Below are positions 1 through 13,230 of a stretch of DNA of 64,000 nt, piece by piece (the first letter of the stretch is position 1; each line of letters begins with the position of its first letter). Made by a program: the position numbers and the translations under genes. Origin of the DNA: Panax quinquefolius (Eukaryota; Streptophyta; Magnoliopsida; Apiales; Araliaceae); contig CM035170.1 of the NCBI GenBank assembly GCA_020205615.1, forward strand, positions 121,646,642 to 121,710,641, in the 5' to 3' direction. The notes under the pieces were generated by a model that saw only the letters and a list, made by a program, of their open reading frames with translations, was not told the DNA's origin and did not search any database.

Positions 1-51
1 TTATTTGCGAAGGGGTAATTAACCCTTGGAACAATCAAGAAAAGCGATTAA
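1..51 (-). mobile_element. LTR fragment of the TGTAAGACC retroelement family, minus strand
   Basis: Bases 8-46 are nearly the reverse complement of 989-1030 inside the next LTR (shared core GGTAATTAACCCTTGGAAC). The segment is therefore an opposite-strand piece of the same LTR family, into which the element starting at 52 inserted. Confidence 0.6.
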
Positions 52-737
52 TGTAAGACCCCGACTTTTATAAATAAAGATGAATTTTTTATAAATATTA
101 TTTTTGAATATTATGGAATAAATTTGATATAATGTTATAGTTGTGGGTAATATTTATAAATTTTTCAAAATAAGCAAGTTGTTATAAAATATTCGTTGGG
201 TGGGGAATATTCTTTTTGTCGGGGAATATTAAATACGACTTACTCAATCATTAGTGGACCCCTAACGGAAGTATTGTCGTAGTTAGAAAGCGACAAAATT
301 ATTTTTCTATAAAAAATAACGGCGAGAGGTGTTACTGGTCAAAACTGTTGAACTACCCTTAGTAAAAAAAGTACGAATGTCTGGCGTAGTTGTATAGTAA
401 GACACGATATTGATTATTGATGCTTACGTGAAGTCACTCACTCATTTATGCTCAATTATTGCTACTGATAATTCTTTGCATCATATCTCTTATATTATTG
501 ATTCAATTATTGTCACAAGATCATCTCGTATAATATGTTATAGTATTAAATTATTAATTGAGACAATGAGTTATAAATGATTAATAATTGTTGAAAGATT
601 AAATATGTGTTGATTAAAAATAAATGATTTGTGGTAATATTTATTCGATCCTTGATGTATATAAAAGTGCATTATGAGGCGTTTGTGGTAAGTTTGATTA
701 TTTTATGGGGGGCCCATATGTCATCATCTAAGAGTCC

Positions 738-968
738 CTTCGTCGATAGTAATTTCCTTTGTGAATAGTAATTATCTTCGTCAATAGTATTTACCTTCGT
801 CGATAGTAATTACCTTTGTGAATAGTAATTACCTTTTGAATGAATAGTAATTACCAACCGTCGATAGTATTTACCTTCGTCAATAGTAATTACCTTCAAT
901 GATAGTAATTACCTTCGTCGATAAGTAATTACCTTCATCGATAGTAATTACCCCTTCGCAAATAGTAG
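738..968 (+). repeat. Minisatellite inside the LTR, unit about 18 bp
   Basis: About a dozen imperfect units of the type GATAGTAATTACCTTCGTC. The solo LTR at 14463-17175 carries only a few units at the matching place (about 16375-16505), so copy number varies between LTR copies. The other solo LTR has a related short array (about 2905-2985, with TTATTCACGAAAGT). Confidence 0.7.
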
Positions 969-1268
969 TTGTCCTTGATATTACAAGAGTTAAGCGCTTT
1001 CTTGATTGTTCCAAGGGTTAATTACCCTTCATGAATAGTAGTTGTCTCTTGATATTACTAAGAGTCATTTTGACCTTCGTTAAGACCAAGAGTCACCCTC
1101 GGTTTTTCTATAAATAGAAAAGCTCATTCCTTCATTATTTCTTACTTAATTCAATTTGAAACTCAGAGAGAAATTATAGAGAAAGAAGAAAAAGTATTTT
1201 CTTCTTCACTTTTCTAATATTCAATTTCTTCTAAGGTAGGGAATATTATTTGTTGTCTTTCGTAAAGG

Positions 1269-3983
1269 TGTAAGACCCCAACTTATTATTAATGAAATTT
1301 AATTTTCTCTATTTATTATTTTGAAATAGTAAGGGTTGATGTGATTAATGTGGATAGTTAGGGTAAAATACATAAATATTTCAAAATAAAGCGAGTGGTT
1401 ATAAAATATTCATTGTTGTCGGGGAATATTCGTTTGGTCGTGGAATATTACGTCTTTGTCGGGGAATATTAAATGCAACGGCGTAGCCATGTGTGGGCCC
1501 ATAACGGAAAGCGATTGGATGAAGAAAGCGACAAATATAAGTTGGTTAAAAATAATGGCGTAGTTATTCTGTTATTAATCTTTGTTAAAATACTAAATTG
1601 GTTAAAACAAGATAGCTTACCGGTATTGCACCAATTATTGATTCTTACGTAAGAAGGCACTACTCAATAATGGTTACTGAATTACCGCTCATTCGATATT
1701 TTATTGAGTTAATAATTTCTGCGTTAATATTTTATATTCTTCATTGTTTTGATAATTGTCATTACACGGTATTTTTTATTATCGAAGCAATAATTCATAT
1801 TATCTGAATAATATTATTAGATAACATTATTGGCAATGTCTAGAAAGTTACATCTAAGGAGAGGTTTGGTCACCTAATTGCGGCGCCAAAGAAGAAGAAA
1901 TTCTTATTGGAAAGCCCCTCTTTCAGGAGGCGCTCGGTTGTCAATATTGTGATTCTCAGTAATATTATTTGTGAATAATTAATTATTGATTCATATGATG
2001 AGAAAAATATTAATTTTATGTGGATATAGATGGAGAACAATTTTAGTGTGACAATTGTTGAAAATTGAAATTTTATCTTTTTCTCGATAAAATAATTCAT
2101 TTAAATATATTATTATATTTTAATAATATAATAATGGTGATATTTTTACAACGAATGTGGGATATATGAGTATACGAGGAGGAAGAGTATTTTTGTTGCA
2201 ATAAATGTTAAAAACATGATAAACATTAAATTGGACCCCATTTATTGACTAAAATTTGATTATAACTCGTAAAATCGCCTGTTTGTGGATTTTGGCCAAT
2301 TTCTTTTTGGAATTTGGAAAAACTTTCTTCTCAGAAAGTTGTAGAGAATTGAATTTTCTATACAAACTCAAGAGATTGAATTTTCTGATGAAAGGGCTAT
2401 TTATTATGAATTATTGAAGTTTCAAGTTCAAATAATTAATTTTGGGAGTTTTAGTTAATTATTTTGAGAAAAACGTTTTTTGCAACTAAGTTGGCCTCGC
2501 ATGTGATTCAAATGGGCTGAGATCAGTTGTCTAAGGTGGGCTAAAGAAAATGTGAAAAATATATTAATATTATATTCAATTTTCTACTTTTGGTGTTACA
2601 AGCATTTTCTATAAATAAATAGGGTCTTAGGTTAGAATTGAAAACACAACGTAAGCTGAAGTTTCTCTCTATTTCTCTCTCGATATATTGGCGTATTCTT
2701 GTGAGTATACTTTGAGTATTGTTAGACGATGCAAGTTCCTTCAAAGACTATCCCTATTATTCAATTTTAAGTCTTAATCTTTTCGAGGTAAGGGATGTTA
2801 TTTTCTTCTCAAATGATATTATTTCTTCAATATCATTATCTTTGAAATATTGGTTGGAACTTTTTATCAAATTTGGAACTTTTTCATGCTTGGGGTTCTT
2901 ATTCATGAGTTCTTATTCACGAAAGTTACTATTCATGAGTTCTTATTCACGAAAGTTCTTATTCACGAAAGTACTATTCAGTGAAGCGTGAAGATATTTT
3001 TTTTTGGAAAATTTCTATCTTTGGTGTCTGAGTTACTATTCACGATATCTAAGACTATTCACCGAAAAAATGAAATTTCTTCTTATTGTCAAAATATCTA
3101 TTCGGATACTAGCTTTGATTGTATCCATGTTTTGATCATTCTTGAATTTTACACCACTATGATTATTTTTGAGGTATTTTTGAACATGGATAAAACAAAG
3201 TACGAATCCTTAATCCTTAATCCTTGTCATTTTGTTTCAATTGGATTCGCTTTTAAAAAATATTTTCATCATCCTCGGTCTTAAATGATGATATTATTGA
3301 ATATCTTCATTCTGTAGTCTAAAGATGAATGATTCTGAAGAATATCTTTGGCCCAGAGTGCAAAGATGAAGCAGTGTTTAGATGAACATGATTAATGATG
3401 AATATCTTTGGCACATGTAGTGCAAAGATGAATATTTGATTCCGGATATATATTGATTGATGTTACGAGGGGATAAAAGATAGGCGATGAACTTTTAAAT
3501 TCATACATAGAAGATAGTAGTTTGCATTCTCTACTTAACTCTTCTAATGAATTATTATTTCATTGCGAATATTGATTTAAAATTTGTTGTCTATTGTATT
3601 CTATTAGATTTTTCCTGTTTGAAGACTAATGATAATTTGTTGTATATTATCTTAGTCATAATAATATTCTTCTTTGGGCTAGTTGAGCTCACCCTTTTCC
3701 TTTTTGTTCCATTTTTCTTCTCGGGAGGTGAGAATATAATGTGATAGCAGTGGGTATGGAATGAAGGTTAGAGAGAGTTGTTTAGTAGTCCTCACCATTT
3801 TGTAAAATAATGTATCAATAAATGTGATGAGGATTTATTTGAGTATAGATATATTATACAGAAGATAATATTTGTATTCAAACTCACGCTTTTATTGTTG
3901 TAATAATAAAGTTGTAGTTGTTTCGTACCATGTATTGACAACTTCGAATGGGTGATGTATACCTATTTTGGGGGGGCGTCACA
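1269..3983 (+). mobile_element. Solo LTR nested in the LTR at 52-5370
   Basis: Starts TGTAAGACCCC, ends GCGTCACA, 2715 bp, with its own TATAAATA at 2610-2617. The left flank is TAAAGG (1263-1268) and the right flank TAAGG (3984-3988): a 5-bp target duplication with one A-run indel. Removing it joins flanking sequence that matches the uninterrupted LTR body (GAGGTAAGGGATGTTATTTT type). No internal domain is attached, so it is a solo LTR, presumably left by LTR-LTR recombination. Open frames inside it are short and not gene-like. Confidence 0.75.
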
Positions 3984-5670
3984 TAAGGGGTGTTATTTTT
4001 TATTCATGAAGAGAACTTACATTATTCCATTCTTTATTATTACATTGGAATAACTCGTAAAAAAGTGGTATATACCTATACATGACCAGTATATCGCGAA
4101 TACCCTATACTTGGTGAAATCCTTATATTATTCCATTCTTATTTATTACATTGGAATAACTTTGTATACGCGGAATCCCCTATACTTGGTGATATTCTTC
4201 TATTATTTTATTATTCCGTTGGAACATCCTCATGCTGCTTTATGCATAGGGACCGGTTCCGCTTTTTATTATTCTCGTATTTATTATTACATTGGAATAA
4301 CACTGCCTATGTGAAATCTCGCACGCATGGTGATTTCTTTTGTTATTTCATTATTTATTATACTCGGGTTTGGTTAAAATTTTGACTTCTATACTCCATG
4401 AATTTAGTGGAATATCCTTGATATTTGCGCTTCATCCGAAAGATTTTTAATGAAAATATTTTTACGAGCATTCTTGAATTTTACTCTACAAAGCAAAGAT
4501 CATGTTGACAATTTGGGACGTTATTAGTTCTGAATAAATTAATCGTGAACTTGTTTTATTGAATTATTATGTCATTGTCATCATCCTCATGTTATATTAT
4601 GTTATCTTTGGCTTACGTGCGTAGATGAACTTAGTATGATTATGACGAGAGATCATTTGGTATAATCATGGCTTGATATAAATGATGTGACAAAAGTCCT
4701 CCTTATTGGCTGCATCTTTGCGATGATGGATAGTTTTTGGTATGATTATGACCGAGGGTGATTCGGTATAGTCATGACCATTGATAATTTGATGAAAATC
4801 CTTGGCCAGTAATGCAGGGGATGATTAGATATTGTGGTTTATTCATTAAACTGAGTCTTAGTGATAAAATTGATGAAAACCTTTTAAAACCTAAAAGATA
4901 GTAGACTTTATTTTCTACTTGACTCTTTTAATGGATTAGATATTCAGCCGCAGCTTAAACCGGTTGTCTATTGTATTTTATCGGTTTAACATTGTTGAAG
5001 ACTATTGATAATTTATTACGCATTATCTTAGTTATAATATTTCTTCTTTGGGCTAGTTGAGCTCACCCTTTCTTTCAATCGTTCTCTTTGAAATGAGAAT
5101 ATATTTGAGACGAGTCGTGGAAAAGAGTGATGGTCCCAAAGATAGCATTAGTAGTCCTCATTATTATGTTAAATAGTGTGACAATAAATGTAATGAGGAC
5201 TCTTGAGTATGGATATTGTCTAAATGACAATATTCTATTAGAACTCTCGGTTTATGTATTGTCGTATATTTACGACGGATGTATAATTAAGTTTGTATTT
5301 GAATTTATGTACCGTATGTAAGTGGCGACCCAAGATGGGTGGACGTATACCTAATTTTTAAGGCGCCACATTGGTATCAAAGCTTAGGATATGATTCCCG
5401 GCTAAGATGCGAGATAAGAACTAGGAGGGGAGAGACGGGGAATTCCTTCGCTAGTATGACCTACCTAAGTTTATTTGTTATTTAATTGGTTGGTCAGAGT
5501 ATAGGGATAATATTTGATATATTAATTAACCCTTGTGTTGTGGCAATGTTTGGAAATGGCAAATTTGAAAATATTCATGATGGAGTGAATGTGACCGTTG
5601 TGACACCTTTAATCACTAATCGAGTTAATGCAACGATTTAGACGAAGAACAAATTAGAGATATCCATGTA

Positions 5671-5949
5671 GTGAATGAAGAACTAATTATTGCACTTTTA
5701 GAGCTAGTTGCGGAGGTAGTAGAAAGTGAGAGTGAGGAAGAAGAGGAAGAAGAGGAACACGAGGAGAATTGGTTAGATGAAATTTATGATCAAAACTTAG
5801 AATTACAAAATCGTGTTCGTGAGCTAGAAGAACGAGTTGAAGAAGCAACAAGCGATCGTGGAACAAAAGGATACAACAATTCAAAATTGGGTTACCCGAT
5901 ATGTGATGCTCGAACAAAATCACGCTTTGGCGAAGGTGTAAGATATTAA
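5671..5949 (+). pseudogene. Acidic coiled-coil reading frame in the retroelement, gag-like position
   Basis: An open frame of about 92 codons starts at GTG, so no true start is visible; the nearest upstream ATG (5548) is in a frame closed by a stop. It holds a run of glutamates (about residues 19-30) and a heptad-like stretch (NLELQNRVRELEERVEEA, about residues 43-60), so a coiled coil is likely. It lies about 300 bp after the primer site, where gag is expected. Further related codons seem to continue in other frames to about 6220. I do not recognise a gag domain, so this is a decayed gag-like or unknown ORF. Confidence 0.35.
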
Positions 5950-8316
5950 AGTTGGAATCGAGAATTTAAAAATCAAAGATCATTTGAAAGAAGAAAACAA
6001 TCGAACGAAGGAGAATAGATGATGCGTGGGTAAAAGTTGCACACATGCGCGTTGATAGTAGAAAAAAGTCGTCCAGATCCAATAAAGCCAAAATAGATGA
6101 AATGAACTTTGCTTTTTGGGAAAGAATTGGAGAGAACCAACATCGAATTGGAATTACCCATGTGCATAGCGGCATCAACCCGAATTCGATATGGATCGGA
6201 GAATAATGATTCAAATCATGGATCAGAATGTGAAGAAGCACTTAAGGGTGGAATGTACCTATAGTAAGAAAGTCAAACTTCGGTAATTTAAGCGAGGCGT
6301 TTGTCGAGAAAACCCAAACGAAGTTATTACAGGTAAATTAATTATAAATTATTTAAGTCTATACTTTATTCAATACAAGTTCTACCCACTCTTTTATTCT
6401 ACCTAGTTGTGTTCAATGTTTAAATTTGACTCGGAAAAATTAGACTTTGATTTATCTATTGAAACTTCGTTGGGAGAAACCTTCGTTACCTCCACATTTA
6501 TTAATCTTGTTGTTTCAAATAAACACTTTCACGATCTTATCTCTTTGAAAATACTTGCCTTTGAGGTAATTTTTGAAAACGATTGATTAACTACTTATTA
6601 TTCTTTTGTAAGGTTGTTAGCTTTCATATTCCTAACCAACTTTGTTATCTGAATTCAAAGTAACCAAACCCTAAAGTTAATCTTTGTTATATCAAGACAT
6701 AAGTAAAGAGCCCGATCCTTTCGTTGTTGACTTCCTTGTGTGGAATGCACCGAAGCCGGACTTTACGTAGGTGACGTCGTGAATGACGATGACAAGTTGA
6801 TAGGTATCATTGTGAGGTCTTATCTAGGTTAAAGGATGAAGTCACGATTGGTATCGATGTAACGTCTTAACCAAGTCTTGGATAAAGAGTAGCGTTTTGA
6901 ATGATATTTCTATCATTAATAAATTTCTTAACGTATTCTTGAAGATTTCCTAGCCTACCCTAGAGCGTGAAATCGAATTTTGTATTGATTCAAAGACAAA
7001 ACCCATTTCTTAAACCCTAAAATATTTTTTTAACTAAAAGGATCATTTACGAGGATTATGATGAAAGTCATAATAAAAGCATTGGACTAATGAAAATCAT
7101 GGGTATATGAAGTATTAGTAAGTGTTATGATGAGTTATGTGGTTATTATATGAAAACATGAAAGTTTCTTAGAAATCACAAAGGGTTGAAAAATCGATTT
7201 TGATAAAACGTAACATGAAATTCAATTGACCATATCTCCTATTATATTTTGAATTTTTGAGTGTGGTCAAGTCCTAGAGTTAGATCTATGAGTTTTGTAG
7301 CTTATCCAAGTGGAATCTTTGGAAAAGGTCTTTGTAGATTTTCGTGGTGGATTGAATTTAGCAAAAGAGTCCAAAGCTGCAAATTACAAAAACGCCATTG
7401 CCCAGAAACTTTAAGGGCTGTTTGGCCACTAAATTTATGTGAAAAATTCTGGCCTTTTGGGACATGAAAATATATGTTATAAAGTACCTCCTGTCCAAAA
7501 ATGAGCTCATTCGACTTAAAATGAACAAGTTATGATTAAATATATTTAGGTTTTTTTGACGAAAAATGCTATAAGCGGAGTTCTATAACTCAGATGACCA
7601 TGAAATTTAAACTGGAGGCTCACATTAACATGTGTAAGGTCCTGCCAAGATTTGGGAATTTTGGAGTTAAACTTGAGGTAGCTAATTTCTTAAGGAATTA
7701 ATTAGAAATTGATTTTTGAAAAATAGTAAATGAATTTTAAAAATTAAGAAAAATATATTTTCATCATGGGACTATATTATGCTAAATCCCAGAAAAGAAA
7801 TATTTTGGGACTGATTTGGTATTTTTATGAAAATAGTTTAATTCTGAACATATGAGTTAAATATGTTATGTGAAGTAATGAAAGTTGAAAATAGGATTTT
7901 ATGGCTAGAGAATCCTATATATAGAGTATATCATATTTTTTTTGATGAGGATTTGATAATTGGTGATGATATCTTATGAGTATGGCATTTTGAATGATTA
8001 AATGCATTATATGGTAAAAGCGTAAACAATTGAGATAAATTATTTATAAATTTAAGAAGTGATTAAAATATTGTTATAATATTAATGATATTAGATTATG
8101 AGATTATTAAGTGATTGATAACATGGGGATATTCTTGAATCTGGATAAATTATATTATAAATGTTTAATATTTATCTTTATCTCATTTGATTGATTCTTT
8201 ATATCATTATCCTCATGCTTATATTGTGTTGAAAGTCATACGTGGCTTACGTGAATAGATGGACTTGGTATGATTATGACCGAGGATTGTTCGGTATAAT
8301 CATAGTAGTAATTGAA

Positions 8317-8550
8317 AAACACGATTATCTTTCGTAGTAGTGCATGGATAATTTGTGGTCGTGATCTTAATGAATACACGATTATCTTCGTAGTAGTAGT
8401 CATGGATAATTTATTAATGGTCGTGATCTTAATGAATACACGATTATCTTTGTCCGTAGTCATGGATAATTTGTGATCGTGATCTTAATGAATACACGAT
8501 TATCTTTGGTAGTAGTGCATGGATAATTCGTGGTCGTGATCTTAATGAAT
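8317..8550 (+). repeat. Tandem repeat, four units of about 60 bp
   Basis: Each unit begins ACACGATTATCTT and ends CGTGATCTTAATGAAT, starting near 8317, 8377, 8439 and 8495. It lies in LTR-like sequence just upstream of the 3' LTR. Confidence 0.75.
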
Positions 8551-8994
8551 ATCCTTGGCCCGTAGTGCGGGGATGATTCGATGATATGGATTAATTATTG
8601 GTGAGTCTCAATGAATGAAATATTAATTCATGGATGTGGTAAAAAGTCATCTTTGGTAGTAGTGCATTGATAGACTTGGTATGATTATGACTCAAGGATT
8701 ATTCGGTATAATCATGATCAGTAATTGAAAACACGAATATCCTTGGCGATAGTGCATGGATAATTCGTGGTCGTGATACTATTAATTCTGCGTCTCGGCA
8801 TTATTGGTTTCTGATTGTATATCTTTGGCTGTGTAGTGCAAAGATGAATTGTTAATGAATATCTTTGGGCGGATTGCGAAGATGAATTTAATATTTTTAA
8901 CGATAAAGGTATTCAAGGTATCCTCAACTCTTTATCATATCGTGCACGTACCTCTAATTTCGAGGGAGAAATTTCATAAATAAAAAGTGGAGGT

Positions 8995-9665
8995 TGTAAG
9001 ACCAAAACTTTTATAAATAAAGATGAATTTTTTTATAAATATTATTTTTGAATATTATGGAATAAATTTGATATAATGTTATAGTTGTGGGTAATATTTA
9101 TAAATTTTGCAAAGTAAGCGAAGTTGTTATAAAATATTACGTTGGGTGGGGAATATTAACTTTTTCCCCCAAGGGAATATTAAATACGCCTCATAATGGC
9201 TCGATCATTAGTGGATAAATATTATGAAGTATTATCGTTTATTTTTAAGCAACAAAATTATTTTTCTATCAAAAAAATATTAATCAGCGGAGGTGTGTAA
9301 TTAATAATTGAATACTATAACATATTAGTAAAGAAATACGATGTCTGGCGTAGTTGTATAGTAGCAGCGATATTGATTATTGATCTTTACGTGAGAATCA
9401 ATAATCAATTTATCTTTCGATTATTACTACGATAATTGTTGCGTCATATCTCTTATATTATTGATTGATTATTGTCCGTATATCATTATATAATATGTTA
9501 TAGTATTAAATTATTAATTGAGGCGACAAGTTATAAATGATTAATAATTGTTGAAAGATTAAATATAATGTTGATTAAAAATAAAATGATTTGTGGTAAT
9601 ATTTATTCGATCTTGATGTATATAAAATGCATTACATTATGAGGCGTTTGTGGTAAGTTTGATTA
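8995..9665 (+). mobile_element. Truncated 3' LTR of the element
   Basis: TGTAAGACC at 8995 follows the purine tract directly. The sequence matches 52 to about 703 of the 5' LTR, then stops inside GTTTGATTA where it joins opposite-strand LTR sequence. Confidence 0.7.
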
Positions 9666-9780
9666 CCCACAACTATAACATTATATCAAATTTATTCGTC
9701 GATATAATACCTTTTGAAAGTAATAATATTTATAAGGTAAAATTATAATTCTTATTTATGGAAAAGCTTCGGGTCTTACA
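9662..9780 (-). mobile_element. First ~117 bp of an LTR, minus strand
   Basis: Read on the minus strand it begins TGTAAGACCC at 9780 and carries the family signature up to GTTATAGTTGTGGGT, where it is cut off. ATTA at 9662-9665 is shared by both sides of the junction. Confidence 0.65.
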
Positions 9781-11007
9781 TTCATAAAAACTCACCAAAA
9801 ACGTTTTTCTCAAAATAATTAATTAAAACTCCCAAAAAATTATTTTTGAACTCAAACTTCAATAATTCATAATAAATAAGCCCTTTTGTCGGAAAATTGA
9901 ATCTCACGCTTTTTTATAGGAAATTCAATTCTACAACTTTGGAAGAAGAAAGTTTTTCCAAATTCCAAGCAGAAATTGACCGAAATCCATAAACAGGCGA
10001 TTTTGCATTTATAATCAAATTTTGGTCAATAATTGTGTCCACCAACACACAAAATATGTATTAAACATTTAATTCTACAAAAATACTCTTCCTCCTCATA
10101 TACTCATATATCCCACATTCATTATAAAAATATCACCGTTAATAATATATTTAAATGAATTATTTTATCGAAAATGATAAAATATTAATTTTCAACAATT
10201 GTCATTTTAAAAAATTTTCTCCATCTATATCCACATAAAATCAATATTTTCCTCATCATATAAATCAATAATTAATTATTCACAAATAATATTACTGAGA
10301 ATCACAGATCTGGCTGTAGCCGTGATTCAGAGAAAGAGGGGGCTTTCAATAAGGATCTCTCCCTTATTGGTATGATTAGGTGACCAAACCTTTCCTTGGC
10401 GAACTTTACAGGCATTGCTAATAATGTTATCCAATAATATTATTAGGATAATATGAATTATTCTTTCAGATAATGGAAAATACGTGTAATAACAATTTAT
10501 TAAAACAACGATAATATAAAATATCAACGCAAGAATTATTGAATCAATAAAATATTGAATAGTAATTCTCGTAACAATTATTCGAAAGTAGTGCGCTTTT
10601 TACGTAAGAATCAATAATTGGTGTAATCTGAGTGTCTTCTTGTTCAACAACGCGTATTAGTGTGTGTTTTAACCATTAGGGTATTCCAATGATGATGCTC
10701 AGAATATTCGTAGATTATTTATAAACAACTTATATTTATCGTTTTCTTCATCCAATCGACTTTTTCGTTATGGGCCCATAGAAGAAGATGTCTTGTCAGT
10801 CATGCGAATATTCTCCGGACAGATCTGAATATTCCACCACCAAACGAATATCTAAAATGATAATGAATATTTTATAACCACTTGCTTATTCGAAATATTT
10901 GCGTATTTTACCCATAACTATCCATATTAATCAAATCAACCCTTACTATTTCAAAATAATAAATAGAGGAAAATAAATTTCATTTATTAATAATTTGAGA
11001 TCTTACT
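9781..11007 (-). mobile_element. Partial LTR (first ~1.2 kb), minus strand
   Basis: On the minus strand the start is GTAAGATCTC at about 11007. The order of motifs follows the solo LTR at 1269 to about 2490: AGTAAGGGTTGAT, GTGGTTATAAAATATTC, the GTCACCTAAT region, GGGAGTTTT, GAGAAAAACG. It is interrupted at 9780 by the start of another LTR. Confidence 0.65.
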
Positions 11008-11812
11008 GATCATGTCTTCTAATTTTATGTCTCTATTTTAGTTAAAAATAATCCCTTGTTTAAAAATTCGCATATTAATATATTAAAATTATAATAAAAA
11101 ATTATATTTATATTTTTTGTTTGTCTTTTCACAAATCGTAACAATAAAGAATTTGACTTTTGGATTTTTTAAAGTTTTCAAAATGTATTTATCTTCATAA
11201 AAATTGTATCTCTCAAAGAGATACACGAAATAGGCTTGAGAATCACTAGATCGGGGTTCATATGATTGGGTTACGAATTTTTAAAAATATGACTTAAAAT
11301 AGTAATGAGAATCAAGATAAAGATACGGTTTTCAGAAATTTAATGCATGAAAATTATGTTTAATAACTTCTTCTTCTCAAAAATTCAACTAACCAAATTA
11401 GAATAGAATTAAAGTTACACCTCCGCTCTTTAAATATAAAAAAAAAATAAAATAAGAATTATCAAAACTCTAATGAACTCCTCAATATTAACTAAATCAA
11501 TTATTTAAGTATCCACTAAAAAAAATTAATTATCCAAACATAACTAGAAACAAAAAAATAAAATTAATAACTTACTTTTTTAATTCAATTATACTTTTTA
11601 AAAAAATGAAATTAATATTTAATTAGTAACAAAAAAATTAAATTATTACAAACTATATGTTTTATAATTCTCAACCACTAATAATCTATTTAATAAAATA
11701 CAAATAATTTTGAATTTCCCACTCATTTCGATAAATCATCCAGATAGATTGAAATTTGGGATAAATCTCACCGTTAAATACGATTATGGGATGCACGGGA
11801 TACATCTAATAT
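11008..11812. other. AT-rich spacer, no gene seen
   Basis: No credible coding frame, RNA gene or clear element edge was found. Confidence 0.5.
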
Positions 11813-11821
11813 ATTCATATG

Positions 11822-11970
11822 AGAAGTGGTTAATATGAAGTTTGTTTTGGGGTAAGTTGGTCAATTGATCAATAGAATACTGACACGCATGCAAGATTGT
11901 ATGTGTGTCGATTCTATGATACCAACCAATCAACTTACCAAAAAAATAAATTCGTATTAACTTAGGATCC
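11822..11970. mobile_element. Mutator-type MITE, copy 1 (149 bp)
   Basis: A fold-back element with ends AGAAGTGGTTAATATG and (reverse complement) GGATCCTAAGTTAATAC. It is flanked by a perfect 9-bp duplication ATTCATATG at 11813-11821 and 11971-11979. Nine-base duplications are typical of the Mutator superfamily. The copy at 20365-20513 has the same length and related arms containing GGTCAATTGA. Confidence 0.75.
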
Positions 11971-11979
11971 ATTCATATG

Positions 11980-12578
11980 CATTCAAATCAAAAGCAAAAT
12001 ATTCTATCTCGCAAATAATCGCAGCGTCAATTGGGAGAATTGTTGCAACGCTCGTATATCCTTGTCAATTTTATTTATTTCAATTCAAACCTTAATTTTG
12101 ATCCTCTCTAAAATAATTCTTCAAATGCCAACCCTAGACCCTTCCCAAACCATCTAACCAACGGTTGACCCAACTTGATTTGAAACTTGAAGCTGTGTTC
12201 AATTCCCCTCTAGAACTTGAAGTTGTCAATTTGTGGGGATGATTGCCTGTACTCCCTCTTCAAATTAGAATAATAAATACGTGGGTATGATTTTTTGGCA
12301 CTCCCAATTTGTGATTGTGCTTCCAATTTAATGAGTATGAGGGGATGATTTTGAGATGTGCAGGTACGTTGGTCGGAGAGGGTTTGGACATAGTGGAGGC
12401 TGATGATGAGTTTTGGAGGAGGGAGTCTTCAGATTGGTGAGGTGAATCGGAGATTTTGGAGATGGTGATTTGAGACAGGCAAGTTTTGATCGGAGGATTT
12501 ACCACCGGCGGTGAAGGATTTTATGGAGAGAGAATTGGGGAGGAGCTTTGATTATTTAGATTGATATAAAATGGTTAT
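11980..12578. other. Spacer, no gene seen
   Basis: A frame of about 80 codons on the minus strand (12260-12505) has no recognisable motif, and I treat it as chance. Confidence 0.4.
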
Positions 12579-12580
12579 TA

Positions 12581-12826
12581 CTCCATCCGTACACGATAAA
12601 ACTCTTTATTACTATTTTGGGTAGTTCTATGTTAAATATTTATTTTTTTTAATAATCAAACTTTTATAAATATTTTTTTATTATATCCGTAGTATTAAAT
12701 ATCTCATATTTTTCTTATTTAATTCTCTATCCATATTTAATAATAATATTATAAATAATTTATTATTTTATTTATCTTCTTAATATGGATGAAAAATCTA
12801 CAAGAATTTTTATCCTGGGAGAGGAG
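12581..12826. mobile_element. Stowaway-like MITE
   Basis: Ends CTCCATCCGT and GGGAGAGGAG, flanked by TA at 12579-12580 and 12827-12828. TA duplications and the CTCCxTCCGT terminus fit the Tc1/mariner (Stowaway) group. Confidence 0.7.
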
Positions 12827-13230
12827 TATAATTTTGCCCAGAGCAGCAGCAGCTATTTATATTTTACATTTATAATTTGCTAGAAATTTATTTTTAGTGC
12901 CGCACGTCAACTGTCTTTACATATGGACACGTGTCATGCCACTTTAACCATTATTCTAGAGTTAAAAGGTTTTTTTTGTAAAATAAAATAAGCTCTCGGG
13001 TTATATTAAAATATATATATAATTCAAAAAAAAGAAGAGTCTAATCTTTTAATATAAATAATTGTATAATAATTAAATTAAGATAACAAAGTTAAAAACA
13101 TTAGTATTTCATTTTATGTTTACTAATAAAAATTAAAACTACTTTTTTAAAAATTTAAAAAATAGTAAATAGAACTCGTTGTTCTCAAATTCCTTTCTGC
13201 CTCAATTTGTTCACTTTCAGCTCACGTTAA

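Larger units (their letters stand above)
52..5370 (+). mobile_element. 5' LTR of a Ty3/gypsy-like element, interrupted by a solo LTR
   Basis: The LTR begins TGTAAGACCCC at 52 and ends GGCGCCACA at 5370. It is followed at once by TTGGTATCAAAGC, a primer site for initiator Met tRNA. A TATA box (TATAAATA) is at 1109-1116. The second LTR at 1269-3983 splits it; without that insert and one target duplication the LTR is about 2.6 kb, close to the 2.7 kb of the two solo copies. The 3' part (near 4915-5370) aligns with 3540-3983 of the inserted copy. Family assignment to Ty3/gypsy rests on the primer site and on the typical sequence before the 3' LTR at 8995. Confidence 0.75.
5371..8994 (+). mobile_element. 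Internal region of the retroelement, coding-poor
   Basis: It begins with the Met-tRNA-type primer site (5371-5383) and ends with AATTTCGAGGGAGAAATTTC followed by a purine-rich AAAAAGTGGAGG (8983-8994), the kind of sequence that ends many chromovirus polyproteins. I see no protease, reverse transcriptase or integrase. Stretches near 8180-8880 resemble parts of the LTR (compare 4570-4850 and 3340-3430), so LTR-like sequence seems to have been added. Either a large deletion or a non-autonomous derivative. Confidence 0.6.
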
